The notes under the pieces are model-generated. The model saw only the letters and a list, made by a program, of their open reading frames with translations, made no database searches and was not told the origin of the DNA. Shown here in pieces: positions 37,078 through 44,979 of a stretch of 64,000 nt of DNA. Origin of the DNA: an uncultured Dorea sp. (GTDB lineage: Bacteria > Bacillota > Clostridia > Lachnospirales > Lachnospiraceae); the NCBI GenBank assembly GCA_910580235.1, contig CAJTVU010000004.1:124001-188000 (forward strand), in the 5' to 3' direction. The translations under genes were made by a program, and so were the position numbers. Each line of letters opens with the position of its first letter. Position 1 is the first letter of the stretch.

Positions 37078-37377
37078 CTACAGCAAATAATTATTCTCTT
37101 TGTCGGCCACTTGGAGAGACGCTAACGTATACGTTGCATATCCTTCTGCCACAAGCGGCTCCTGCTTGCACAGCTCTTCCGCCTCTTCATAGCTCTGTGT
37201 CCTGAAGACTACCATGCCTGCAACGCCGGGATAGCCTTTGAGCGGGCCGCAAAGCTCTATTCTCCCATCCTCATCCAATCTCTTCAAGTTCTCTACATGT
37301 CTTACAATTACGGCTTTTGTAACTTTGTTATATGTCTTCCCTCTTTTTATCATCATTACATATAACCATTTTTCCAT
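37078..37377 (-). CDS. YciI family protein
   Basis: 99 aa, single alpha-beta dimeric domain of the YCII type. Typical features: VTKAVIVRHVENLKRLDEDGRIELCGPL with the conserved His, then GMVVFRTQSYEEAEEL. Members are thought to act as small enzymes or ligand binders; the function here is unknown. It follows the WYL regulator by 27 bp on the same strand and is probably controlled with it. Confidence 0.85.
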   Translation of the reverse strand: MEKWLYVMMIKRGKTYNKVTKAVIVRHVENLKRLDEDGRIELCGPLKGYPGVAGMVVFRTQSYEEAEELCKQEPLVAEGYATYTLASLQVADKENNYLL

Positions 37378-37404
37378 ATCCTTCCCTCCAATTTCTTAGT
37401 TTAC

Positions 37405-38313
37405 TCAGGTGTAGATCTTAACAATAGCGGCGGCTCTTTCTCTTAGCATGTCCCGTGCTTCTTCCGGCTCAACGATCTCGACGTATTCCCCAAATGACAG
37501 AAGGTAATGCAACGTCCAGTTATTCAGCTCATATTGGACTGTGACGTAATAATTCCCATCGTCGCACAGGCATATCTCCTCTTCTTGGAACTCGTCGTAC
37601 AGCCTGTAAGCGATCTCGGGGGAGAACTTCAGCTTCAGAGCAGGAATATTACATCCTTCTTTACATTCAGATACGAATGAGTAATCTGAAGGCAGCTCGC
37701 GCTCAAAGATCTCCGGCATAACCTTCAACTGTCTCATCCTGGACAGACGGAACGTCCTGATCTCTTCTTTCATCCTGCAATATCCGATAATGTACCAAGC
37801 GTGAGATTTAAAGGCCAGGCGCAATGGCTCGATCGTCCTCTCCGATCTTTCCAGCTCAGAATTAAAATATTGGAACGTTATCCTGTGCTTATTCACGATC
37901 GCATACTGTAAGTCAGAAATCTTAATTTTCTCTTGTTCAGCGCTCCCCCAATATGAAAAGTCAACGTCAAGCCATTCTGCCTCCAATGAATTTCTGAAGA
38001 CAGCTCGGATCTTATTTAGCGCCATCTGCGCGTCGGGATATTTCGTAGCCTCCAATATTTGCAGCCCCTGACAGACGCTTTGCTGCTCCTCTTTTGACAA
38101 TAAAGATCTGTCAATGGTATATCCGTCTATTAAAGATATGCCTCCGCCAGATCCCTTTACCGACATCACAGGGATCCCTGCAATTGTCAGAGTGTTTATA
38201 TCCCGATATATCGTCCTCGTTGACACTTGGAAATGATCAGATAGCTCTTTCGCCGTAACGTGCCCATGGCTGGCTATATAAAAGACCATCTGGACTAAAC
38301 GTTCTATTTGCAT
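37405..38313 (-). CDS. WYL-domain transcriptional regulator (YafY/DeoR type)
   Basis: 302 aa. N-terminal winged helix-turn-helix (residues ~1-60: HGHVTAKELSDHFQVSTRTIYRDINTL), WYL domain (~135-215: RITFQYFN...PLRLAFKSHAWYIIGYC) and a C-terminal WCX-like extension. Such proteins bind DNA as dimers and sense small ligands or nucleic acid. Upstream is a 34 bp near-perfect dyad (38349-38382), a likely autoregulatory site. YciI follows in the same direction. Confidence 0.92.
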   Translation of the reverse strand: MQIERLVQMVFYIASHGHVTAKELSDHFQVSTRTIYRDINTLTIAGIPVMSVKGSGGGISLIDGYTIDRSLLSKEEQQSVCQGLQILEATKYPDAQMALNKIRAVFRNSLEAEWLDVDFSYWGSAEQEKIKISDLQYAIVNKHRITFQYFNSELERSERTIEPLRLAFKSHAWYIIGYCRMKEEIRTFRLSRMRQLKVMPEIFERELPSDYSFVSECKEGCNIPALKLKFSPEIAYRLYDEFQEEEICLCDDGNYYVTVQYELNNWTLHYLLSFGEYVEIVEPEEARDMLRERAAAIVKIYT

Positions 38314-38348
38314 CGCCGCTGCTCCTTATATCGCAAATAATCATAACA

Positions 38349-38382
38349 TATGTAATATGACATATACCTGTCGCATTACATA
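38349..38382. promoter_or_regulatory. 34 bp dyad, candidate operator of the WYL regulator
   Basis: TATGTAAT at 38349-38356 and ATTACATA at 38375-38382 enclose GACA (38359-38362) and TGTC (38369-38372), all on one symmetry axis. The dyad ends 36 bp upstream of the WYL start codon. Confidence 0.55.
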
Positions 38383-38447
38383 ATTATTTTGCCTCTAACT
38401 CCTTATTTTTTTGATAATATAGCCTATCCTGCCTGCTCATAACATCG

Positions 38448-39404
38448 CTAATCTTCCGCACTTTTCTTGCACTTCCATAATGCCATGGGATGCTTTGAAA
38501 TATTTCCAAGCTCATCACTGTCTCCAAATACCCAGTCTGGATGATAACTCCCCTCTGAAAAAGCTTCCCAGAACAATTCTTCTTCCTTTGTTGGCATTAG
38601 GAACGACACAAGATATTCTCGTATTTCCTGCTGGACCACATTCAAGTTAAGCCGTTCTCCTTTGCGAAGCATCGGCTCTAACTCACGTTTAATCTGCTGA
38701 GATGACACTTTTCTGATATTATCAACCTCAAACCTTTTCGGTGGCTGTTCTGCTCCGATCGCACTGTAAAACACAGCACATTTACGAAGCATTTCTTCCT
38801 CGCTTTCATCGAATAACCCATACTTGATCATGTTATGTATGTCATATAAATCTCTCGGTGCCGTTCTCGTAAGTAATGCTACTATCTTGGAGGCAAATAT
38901 CTCCAATGCCGCCACCGAAAGTACTGTCATCTCCTCTTCACTCCACGGTAGCTTCACTTTCCTTCTTGCTACCGGAAGAACATGGCAACGAAGCATATAA
39001 TTAATCTCAATCTTAAGGTTATCCTTTACTCCTCCGCAATTCACATACTCATACACAAACGAATCCAGTGCATGGTAGCTTCTGGATTTTGGACTTAAAT
39101 TATATCCATTTGCTACCATATACTTGCTGATTTTACCTGTAACAATGTCTCTGTCCGCAAGCATTTCCTCTCTGGCGATACTTCTGCAATAATCCAAATC
39201 AATATCAACAGAAAGCCTTGGTAGATTAAAAATCGTAAGATTAATGGCAGTGCCACCTTTCAAGGCAATCCCTTCCGACAAGAGCTCATCCGATCCCATA
39301 AACTTCAAAACATCTGCCAAACGACAAACCTTTTCCAATGTATCTCTCACAAATCCCAGTTCTCTTGCCATTCTGCCAAGAGACAATCTATCCAATCGCA
39401 TCAT
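38448..39404 (-). CDS. abiEii: AbiEii-type nucleotidyltransferase toxin
   Basis: 318 aa. The nucleotidyltransferase core is visible: LKGGTAINLTIF (GG motif), RLSVDIDLDY (the DxD metal site), then VAALEIFASKIVALLTRTAPRDLYDI, typical of AbiEii/DUF1814. AbiE systems act as type IV toxin-antitoxin pairs and abort phage infection by blocking tRNA. Start at 39404 (MMRLDRLSL) with AAAGGGGGT 7 bases upstream; a GTG three codons earlier is possible. Its start overlaps the antitoxin's end. Confidence 0.9.
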   Translation of the reverse strand: MMRLDRLSLGRMARELGFVRDTLEKVCRLADVLKFMGSDELLSEGIALKGGTAINLTIFNLPRLSVDIDLDYCRSIAREEMLADRDIVTGKISKYMVANGYNLSPKSRSYHALDSFVYEYVNCGGVKDNLKIEINYMLRCHVLPVARRKVKLPWSEEEMTVLSVAALEIFASKIVALLTRTAPRDLYDIHNMIKYGLFDESEEEMLRKCAVFYSAIGAEQPPKRFEVDNIRKVSSQQIKRELEPMLRKGERLNLNVVQQEIREYLVSFLMPTKEEELFWEAFSEGSYHPDWVFGDSDELGNISKHPMALWKCKKSAED

Positions 39405-40152
39405 AATTGCCACCCCCTTTATCTATCAGTTCTTTCAATGACGAAGGGGCATAAAGCTTCCATCGTTTATGAAACACATTGTCCTGTGGCACTTTCATCA
39501 AGTACCTCTTTGCACGAGAAGAATATGCCTCACATTCTGTGAAAAAATTTAAAGAAAAATGAAATTCCTCTTTTAGCTCTTCAAAAAGATATCCGCATTT
39601 CTGGTACAAAAACCCATTATTATTTCTTGCAAGACATTCGAGTACTTTTTGTTCGTCCAAACCCGGTACCAGCATCATACAGCGTATTACTTCTTCCAAG
39701 CCTGCGACCTTTTCAAAATCCCGGATACTGTCTACCACTGTCTGCTCTACAGATGTTACCTGTATATCTCCCTGCTGTATTACTTCTATATCTGGCTTAC
39801 GCTCTACACGGCGATATATGACTCCATCATATTCAAAATCGGAAAATCGTTTGGCTGTCGCAATAAAACACTCATAAAACACTTGGCTTCCATATCCAAA
39901 TACTTCAAATGCACTATGATGAGTGACACAAGCGTCTGAAAATAAATTAGACCCTATCTGATAGCGTGAAAAGACTGGTTGTTTTGTCTCCATACTAATT
40001 ACAACATAAAAGTCTCGCTTGACCTTTTCGATTAGCCCTTTTTTCTGATACTCATATATTACTTTGTTTGCAGCACTCGATGTCCCTACAAGCTCTATTA
40101 ACTGTTCTCTCGAAAAACATCCCATAGCAAGCAGATTTCCATAATGCTTCAT
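39388..40152 (-). CDS. abiEi: AbiEi-type antitoxin / transcriptional autorepressor
   Basis: 254 aa. N-terminal winged helix (FSREQLIELVGTSSAANKVIYEYQKKGLIEKV, residues ~13-45), then the AbiEi C-terminal domain (TVVDSIRDFEKVAGLEEVIRCM). In the family it binds its own promoter and neutralises the partner nucleotidyltransferase. The gene order (antitoxin first, overlapping toxin) is canonical. Strong GGAGGGGAAGG before the ATG. An imperfect palindrome lies at 40179-40205. The pair has lower GC than the flanks and looks acquired. Confidence 0.87.
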   Translation of the reverse strand: MKHYGNLLAMGCFSREQLIELVGTSSAANKVIYEYQKKGLIEKVKRDFYVVISMETKQPVFSRYQIGSNLFSDACVTHHSAFEVFGYGSQVFYECFIATAKRFSDFEYDGVIYRRVERKPDIEVIQQGDIQVTSVEQTVVDSIRDFEKVAGLEEVIRCMMLVPGLDEQKVLECLARNNNGFLYQKCGYLFEELKEEFHFSLNFFTECEAYSSRAKRYLMKVPQDNVFHKRWKLYAPSSLKELIDKGGGNYDAIG

Positions 40153-40178
40153 CCTTCCCCTCCTTTTTTGTTTTATGC

Positions 40179-40205
40179 GAATACTATTATGTTTTAGTAA
40201 TATTC
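40179..40205. promoter_or_regulatory. Imperfect palindrome upstream of abiEi, candidate operator
   Basis: GAATACTA (40179-40186) faces TAGTAATATTC (40195-40205), 26 bp before the start codon. AbiEi proteins repress by binding inverted repeats at this position. Confidence 0.35.
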
Positions 40206-40276
40206 TGTACGTTTATTAAAATTTATATTTTGATTTTAACACACACTATTGCAAAAAACAAATATGAAGCGTTCTT

Positions 40277-40391
40277 ATGGGAATATTTACCCTCAGTGAA
40301 CAAAGGGTAATTTCAGAAAAAAGAAGACCTTTGAAAGATGTCGGCACTGTATGTATTCTGAAATTATGGGAGGCCGCATGATAAGTGATAA
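40277..40391 (+). pseudogene. Decayed, internally deleted copy of the 36499 hypothetical gene
   Basis: ATGGGAATATT at 40277 and, after a 24 bp palindrome (40287-40310), ATTTCAGAAAA match the start of the intact gene; GGGAGGCCGCATGATAAGTG near 40368 matches its end. About 400 bp of the middle is missing. The palindrome interrupts the reading frame at the ninth base after the start. Confidence 0.75.
40287..40310. repeat. Palindrome (TACCCTCAGTG family) inserted in the gene remnant
   Basis: TTACCC and GGGTAA ends around TCAGTGAACAAA. The intact gene at 36499 has the same flanks without this block, so this is an insertion seen against an uninterrupted site. Confidence 0.7.
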
Positions 40392-40423
40392 TCCTACTCT
40401 TTCATTTTATTTGCCCCTGCCGG

Positions 40424-40454
40424 GGCAGGCGGGCTTCGTCCGACAAGGTATAAA
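40424..40454 (-). repeat. Double-hairpin repeat, copy 3
   Basis: Minus strand: TATACCTTGTCGGACGAAG then GCCCGCCTGCCCCGGCAGGGGC hairpin region (perfect 6 bp GCCCCG-type stem). Same family as 5876 and 8745. It lies between the gene remnant and the coiled-coil gene. Confidence 0.6.
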
Positions 40455-40643
40455 TTTCCCTTGATGGGTCATAACTACCCCTCTTCCGGAAACGTAATGC
40501 CGCCCGTCTTTTTTCTTCATCAAACTAAAGTTCTAATCTATAAAACTCATTCCTTTATTTCAAAGTCTAAACGACAAACCATTATATTTTTCAGCACCGA
40601 TTTAAACGATAAAAATCTACAATTCTAACAAGGAGGCTTTTTA

Positions 40644-41309
40644 CTATTCTCCACTCTGCTCTTCTGCCTTTTTGGCAGTCTCTCCTACAATATCCCCGAT
40701 ATCTGAGAGCAATTCATTTGATTTTTGCTCCAGATCGGCAAGCTGGCTTTCCTTTTCCTTGCTTGTTCCTTTGGATGGATCGTGCAGCTTATCCAATTCA
40801 ATCTCCGATCTCAAGACACATGCTTCCCCTTCAATCCTTGCTTTGACGGAGCTGACCGCCTCTGCTTTCTGTAAGCCCAGAGACAATCCCATTACATTTG
40901 CAAGCCTTTTATTTTCAATCTCCTGCTCGGTCTTCGGCCCGTCGTCCTTCTTCTCCTTCCCGTCCTGCCTCTCCATTTCCTTCGCCATCGCCCGGGAGAT
41001 CTGTTCTTCTATGTCCTGGATCTGTTTCTCATAAGCCTCCAGCTGAGATTTGATGGACTCCATGGATTTCCCATCTTTTTTGGCAGAGCTGATCAGAGAA
41101 TCCTTCTGCTCCATAATGCTCATTTTCTGTTTCATAAGCGACTCAATGAGGCTTCTCCTTCTTCCCTGGGGCGAGATGACCGCCAGATCCTTACGCCCCG
41201 CCTCCTTTCGTAGCCCCTCCTGCCTCCCGTTCTTTTCCGCCGCACTTTGATTGATACGATATATGTCAAAAAATCGATTTTGTGTAATAGGGTTGGAATT
41301 CAGTCTCAT
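40644..41309 (-). CDS. Hypothetical coiled-coil protein
   Basis: 221 aa, highly charged, no membrane segment. Residues ~50-120 and 150-215 are predicted coiled coil by eye (SLIESLMKQKMSIMEQKDSL and LEAYEKQIQDIEEQISRAM patterns). N-terminus MRLNSNPITQNRFFDIYRIN. No family recognised. It is preceded by a plausible ribosome site (AAGAAAGGAGAGAG). No obvious partner; the truncated BlaR1 fragment lies 39 bp upstream. Confidence 0.7.
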   Translation of the reverse strand: MRLNSNPITQNRFFDIYRINQSAAEKNGRQEGLRKEAGRKDLAVISPQGRRRSLIESLMKQKMSIMEQKDSLISSAKKDGKSMESIKSQLEAYEKQIQDIEEQISRAMAKEMERQDGKEKKDDGPKTEQEIENKRLANVMGLSLGLQKAEAVSSVKARIEGEACVLRSEIELDKLHDPSKGTSKEKESQLADLEQKSNELLSDIGDIVGETAKKAEEQSGE

Positions 41310-41348
41310 AAGTAACTCTCTCCTTTCTTAAATTTACCGGCTCTACTC

Positions 41349-41657
41349 TCACGGCATATGTTTCACAAGCGCATATCCATATCTGATCCACCAATGATCC
41401 GTACATGGTACATTCCAGCAATCCATCCAGCGGCAGAAAAGCTCCTCCTCGTAAAGCAGCCTCAGCTTACCTAAAAACGGAGCTACAAGAAGAAGCCCCC
41501 AGGGCATTCCTCTTAAAAATACATTTTTTCTGAATGCCTTCCTTAGAAGGAGGATTAACGGAAACAGGAAAAAAGAGAGCAATGTACATCGGCCGAGCAG
41601 CACGCCAAAATATGCAGTGATAAAATCAAAAGTCTCCAACATCAGGCTGTCTGTCAT
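41349..41657 (-). pseudogene. Truncated BlaR1/MecR1-type M56 membrane protein, N-terminal remnant
   Basis: 102 codons starting MTDSLMLETFDFITAYFG, with two hydrophobic helices (LLSFFLFPLILLLRKAF and MPWGLLLVAPFLGKLRLLY). This matches the start of clostridial M56 sensor proteases, which are normally several hundred residues with an HExxH protease and a sensor domain; both are absent because a stop ends the frame after YALVKHMP. The start overlaps the blaI stop (ATGA), the normal arrangement. A novel small membrane protein is the alternative reading. Confidence 0.6.
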
Positions 41658-42085
41658 CTGCCTTGCCCTTGCCCCTTCTTTTCCCTCCCAGCTCCTGAGA
41701 AATCGCGGGCTTCTAAAATACTTCTGAGCTCCTCTGCCTGCTCCTCTGTCAATGTGGCATTTTTCAGCAATGCCGCTGCGGCATTTGCATGGCTTCCTGA
41801 AAAATAACTGTCCGCAAACCTTCTTCCTTTCTCCTCCAGACACTCTTCCCTTGATTTCAACGGGGTATAAATGTATACTCGTGCATCGTTTTCATCCACC
41901 ACATAGCTCAAAAGCTGTTTCTGGCATAATCGGTTCATCAGTACCCGCACCATTCTGGGCGTCATATCCGCATGGCCTGCAAGCCTGCTTATAATCTCCG
42001 AGGACGTCAGCGGAACGCCGCTGCCCCAAAGCACCTCCATAATCCTCCATTCGCTCTCGCTGGGCGTCGTTTCTCTCCTTGCCAT
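41654..42085 (-). CDS. BlaI/MecI/CopY-family transcriptional repressor
   Basis: 143 aa. Winged helix-turn-helix with the family opening PSESEWRIMEVLWGSGVPLTSSEII, then MTPRMVRVLMNRLCQKQLL and the dimer part VYIYTPLKSREECLEEKGRRF. Normally freed from DNA by proteolysis through BlaR1; here the partner is truncated, so induction is probably lost or supplied elsewhere. A TAACATATGTTA palindrome lies 58 bp upstream of the start. Confidence 0.9.
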   Translation of the reverse strand: MARRETTPSESEWRIMEVLWGSGVPLTSSEIISRLAGHADMTPRMVRVLMNRLCQKQLLSYVVDENDARVYIYTPLKSREECLEEKGRRFADSYFSGSHANAAAALLKNATLTEEQAEELRSILEARDFSGAGREKKGQGQGR

Positions 42086-42142
42086 ATACTACCTCCTCTT
42101 CCATCATGCCGCAGTTTTTATCCTGATATTGCATATATCGGT

Positions 42143-42154
42143 TAACATATGTTA
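42143..42154. promoter_or_regulatory. Candidate BlaI operator
   Basis: Perfect 12 bp palindrome TAACATATGTTA upstream of the BlaI-type gene; BlaI-family sites centre on ACAT-N-TGT-like half-sites. Inferred from position and symmetry only. Confidence 0.4.
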
Positions 42155-42263
42155 TTAGTTAATGCTTGTTATTCATCTTCTTAAAATAAATCACCTCTTT
42201 TAATATTCATTACGTAACAGGAAATCTGCTAAATGCACGATCTTTATGCCCCAGAGGGTTTTA

Positions 42264-42383
42264 TTCTGTTTTAAATGCTGCATAGCCCTCATAGTAATAA
42301 CTATAGCCGATGCCTTTCATATAGACGTCACGGCTGTTGATATCATCGGCCAGAGCAGCCTTTAAGATAAGCGCTTCTACCTA
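42264..42383 (-). pseudogene. Short coding remnant of unknown origin
   Basis: A 39-codon frame between two stops reads VEALILKAALADDINSRDVY and then MKGIGYSYYYEGYAAFKTE, ending in TAA. Codon use and residue mix look like the C-terminal end of a real protein, but there is no start. Family not recognised. It lies directly downstream of the pucR stop. Confidence 0.4.
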
Positions 42384-42401
42384 AAAAGGCTTCGGTCTGC
42401 T

Positions 42402-44030
42402 TTAAATATTCTCATTCCTAATCATATAAATTTTGAGAGCCAGCTCAATCTCCATATGGAGCGTTGCATCATGCAGATCCAGCTCAAGTATCTCACAAAT
42501 CTTTTGAAACCGATATTTTGCAGAGTTGTAATGGATAAACAGCATTTCTGAAGCCGCCTTTATATTCCAGCCGCAATTTACAATTGCCTGTAGCGTCTCA
42601 ATAAGGGTAGAATTACGCTGGCTGTCATATTCTTTTAAGGGTGCGATATACTTTTTGCAGAATTCAATGGTTTCTATTTGGTCAGAGACCGATATCAGTA
42701 GTTTAAGGATTCCAAGCTGTTCATAAAACAAAATACAGTCAAACCGCTGCTGATGATAAATAATCTGTATGACATTTTTTGCCTGCTCAAAGCTCTGATG
42801 AATATTAATTACATCATCTATATAAGAGCCGACAGCCATGGAAACGGTAAACGGAACAATCCCGGCAAGGAATGTACGCAGCTCTGCAAATACCTTCTCC
42901 AGCGCCGGCTTTGCAGAAGCGGCTTCTTTCCCGGGAAGAAGGAAGGAAATGAAATCGCTCTGCTGATAGTATCTGGCACATGGAAAAGACCGGGCCATAT
43001 AGGAGATGGAGGTGTTAAATATAAGCTCAGTATAGGACTGTAGCTTATCATTTGTCGCCGGATCAAGCTTTTGCAGATAGTTTTTCTTAATATTATTTAT
43101 ATCTATAATAACGGCGCAGCCTCCGCCGCTCAGATCCCAGCCGTAGAGCTGGGATCTTGTGCGTATTTCTTCTTTGGTCTTAACATTATGGAGCATTAAA
43201 TCCTCCACAAAGGAGGAATGATATTTTTCTTCTATAAGATTTGTGCTGATGAGCACCTGCATACGAAGAATGATAACGACAGCTGCATTTTCGACAGCCG
43301 TTTTGTAAATGTTGATCTGCCATTCGCTCTTCGGCGTTTCAGCCTGCTCTCGGGGAATAAGTATATAGCCGAACCGGCGTTTTCTATTTTTAACAACAAG
43401 CTGCTCAAAATCATCTGTTTCTGCAATTTTAGAGAGGGCTTCACTGTAAGGAAGTTTGTGCAGAGACGACAATGCAGGATTATCATTTTCAGAAAAGTAT
43501 ATATTTTTGAATACAGTATCCACGTAGGCGGAGGGACGGTGGATAAGCGAGCTTAATGTACGCAGGATTTCTGGTATGATATTGTCGTTAATGGCCAAAG
43601 TCGTAAATTTTTCATGGATCAGACTGGCTTCCTTAAGCTCTGCCGCCTGGGTTGCAATAATGCTGGTGAGAGCAGGTGTAATAATATCTGCGAAGGAATA
43701 TTTGCCCGGACAGAAAATGAGGGGAAAATCATATGCATTTGACAGATCAATGGCTCTTTGGGGAACTTCCTTCAAATAGCGTCCTGTTTTTACAAACAGC
43801 GCGCTGGCATTGCGGGAAATCAGCTTCTGCACAAACTCACAGAAGGAGGCGTCGCTGTCTCTTGATGCATAGGTAGTCGTGATTACTACTTCATTGCCGT
43901 CCAGCCAGTTGAATCCATCGGGGGTGTCAATTACTGTAACTGTAGATATTTTTCTGTGAAGCCCAAGCTCTCCGGATATTACCTTGAATCCTGACAATGT
44001 TGGAACCTGTAATAATTCATAAACTGTCAT
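42402..44030 (-). CDS. PucR-family transcriptional regulator
   Basis: 542 aa. N-terminal purine-catabolism/PucR sensor domain (residues ~1-120: TVYELLQVPTLSGFKVISGE...ASALFVKTGRYLKEVP), central GGDEF-like/CdaR domain, and the C-terminal PucR helix-turn-helix (TLIETLQAIVNCGWNIKAASEMLFIHYNSAKYRF). The start at 44030 (MTVYELL) has AAAGGA nine bases upstream; an ATG six codons earlier overlaps that site. It is divergent from the transporter-hydrolase operon and probably activates it. Confidence 0.92.
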   Translation of the reverse strand: MTVYELLQVPTLSGFKVISGELGLHRKISTVTVIDTPDGFNWLDGNEVVITTTYASRDSDASFCEFVQKLISRNASALFVKTGRYLKEVPQRAIDLSNAYDFPLIFCPGKYSFADIITPALTSIIATQAAELKEASLIHEKFTTLAINDNIIPEILRTLSSLIHRPSAYVDTVFKNIYFSENDNPALSSLHKLPYSEALSKIAETDDFEQLVVKNRKRRFGYILIPREQAETPKSEWQINIYKTAVENAAVVIILRMQVLISTNLIEEKYHSSFVEDLMLHNVKTKEEIRTRSQLYGWDLSGGGCAVIIDINNIKKNYLQKLDPATNDKLQSYTELIFNTSISYMARSFPCARYYQQSDFISFLLPGKEAASAKPALEKVFAELRTFLAGIVPFTVSMAVGSYIDDVINIHQSFEQAKNVIQIIYHQQRFDCILFYEQLGILKLLISVSDQIETIEFCKKYIAPLKEYDSQRNSTLIETLQAIVNCGWNIKAASEMLFIHYNSAKYRFQKICEILELDLHDATLHMEIELALKIYMIRNENI

Positions 44031-44131
44031 TAAAAAAATTCCTTTCATTATATATTGGATATATTATAAAAAATTTTGAAAAATATGTAATTGTTTCTTA
44101 AGTATAAAATGGAAATACGTCAATTGTCCCC

Positions 44132-44163
44132 GGAATACAAAAAAACTGGTTTGGAATACAAAA
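44132..44163. promoter_or_regulatory. Direct repeats, candidate PucR-type regulator site
   Basis: GGAATACAAAA occurs at 44132 and again at 44153, 21 bp apart (two helical turns), in the gap between pucR and the divergent operon. Confidence 0.4.
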
Positions 44164-44256
44164 GCACAGATCCGGATTTGGCCTGTGAACATATATATTT
44201 TGTGCGGAGGAGATGATAGACTATTAGCAACAAAAGGACAAAGGAGTGAGAAGCTT

Positions 44257-44967
44257 ATGGATTATGTAAAAATTTCAAATTCATTCACAGTATATCTTTT
44301 GTGCGGAGCTACAGTAGTGATTGCTCTTTTGCAGGCAGTCCTCTACATTAGAATGGCAAAAAAGATGACAGTGAAGGCAAATGTCCCGGCAGCTATACCG
44401 AAGCAGGCGTTCCGTGTCGGCCTTATCTCGGCAATCGGACCGGCTCTTGGAGTGTTTATTGTAATGGTAGGCCTGATGTCCTCCATCGGCGGCCCGATGG
44501 CGTGGATGCGCCTTTCCATCATCGGTGCGGCGCCAACAGAGCTTACGGCTGCGACCTTAGGAGCAGAGGCAGCGGGAGCAGAGCTTGGCGGAGCCGGATT
44601 TACATTGAATGTCATGGCTATTACCTGGTTTGTCATGGCGCTTAACGGAGCCGGATGGCTGATTGTAACAGGATGCTTTACTCCGGCTCTTGAAAGGGTA
44701 CGTGACAAGATGTCAGGCGGAGATTCAAAGTGGCTGGTTGTTTTAAGCGGAGCATGTTCTATCGGTATCTTTGGTTATCTGAATGCGAACGACATTACAA
44801 AGGGCATTGGAAATGCATCGGCAGTTATTGGAGGTATTATTTCTATGGCTCTTTTACAGAAATTTTTAGTACCGAAATTTCCGAAAGTGAAAGAGTACAC
44901 TTTAGGAATCGCAATGATCCTTGGAATGGCGTGCGGGATTATTTATGACATGATGGCAGGCGTATAG
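44257..44967 (+). CDS. DUF5058 family membrane protein
   Basis: 236 aa, five to six hydrophobic helices (for example VYLLCGATVVIALLQAVLYI at the N-terminus) and a glycine/alanine-rich loop (TLGAEAAGAELGGAGFTL). Matches DUF5058, a family of unknown function often beside amidohydrolases. Start at 44257 with AAGGAGTGAG upstream; the longer frame is not needed. First gene of a three-gene plus-strand operon with another membrane protein 12 bp downstream and an M20 hydrolase; transport of an amide substrate is inferred. Confidence 0.8.
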   Translation: MDYVKISNSFTVYLLCGATVVIALLQAVLYIRMAKKMTVKANVPAAIPKQAFRVGLISAIGPALGVFIVMVGLMSSIGGPMAWMRLSIIGAAPTELTAATLGAEAAGAELGGAGFTLNVMAITWFVMALNGAGWLIVTGCFTPALERVRDKMSGGDSKWLVVLSGACSIGIFGYLNANDITKGIGNASAVIGGIISMALLQKFLVPKFPKVKEYTLGIAMILGMACGIIYDMMAGV

Positions 44968-44979
44968 GAGGTATATGGG

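Noticed and set aside
40395..40643. A gene in the ~250 bp gap after the 40277 remnant
   Set aside because: Only the double-hairpin repeat and AT-rich sequence with frequent stops in all frames; no gene seen.
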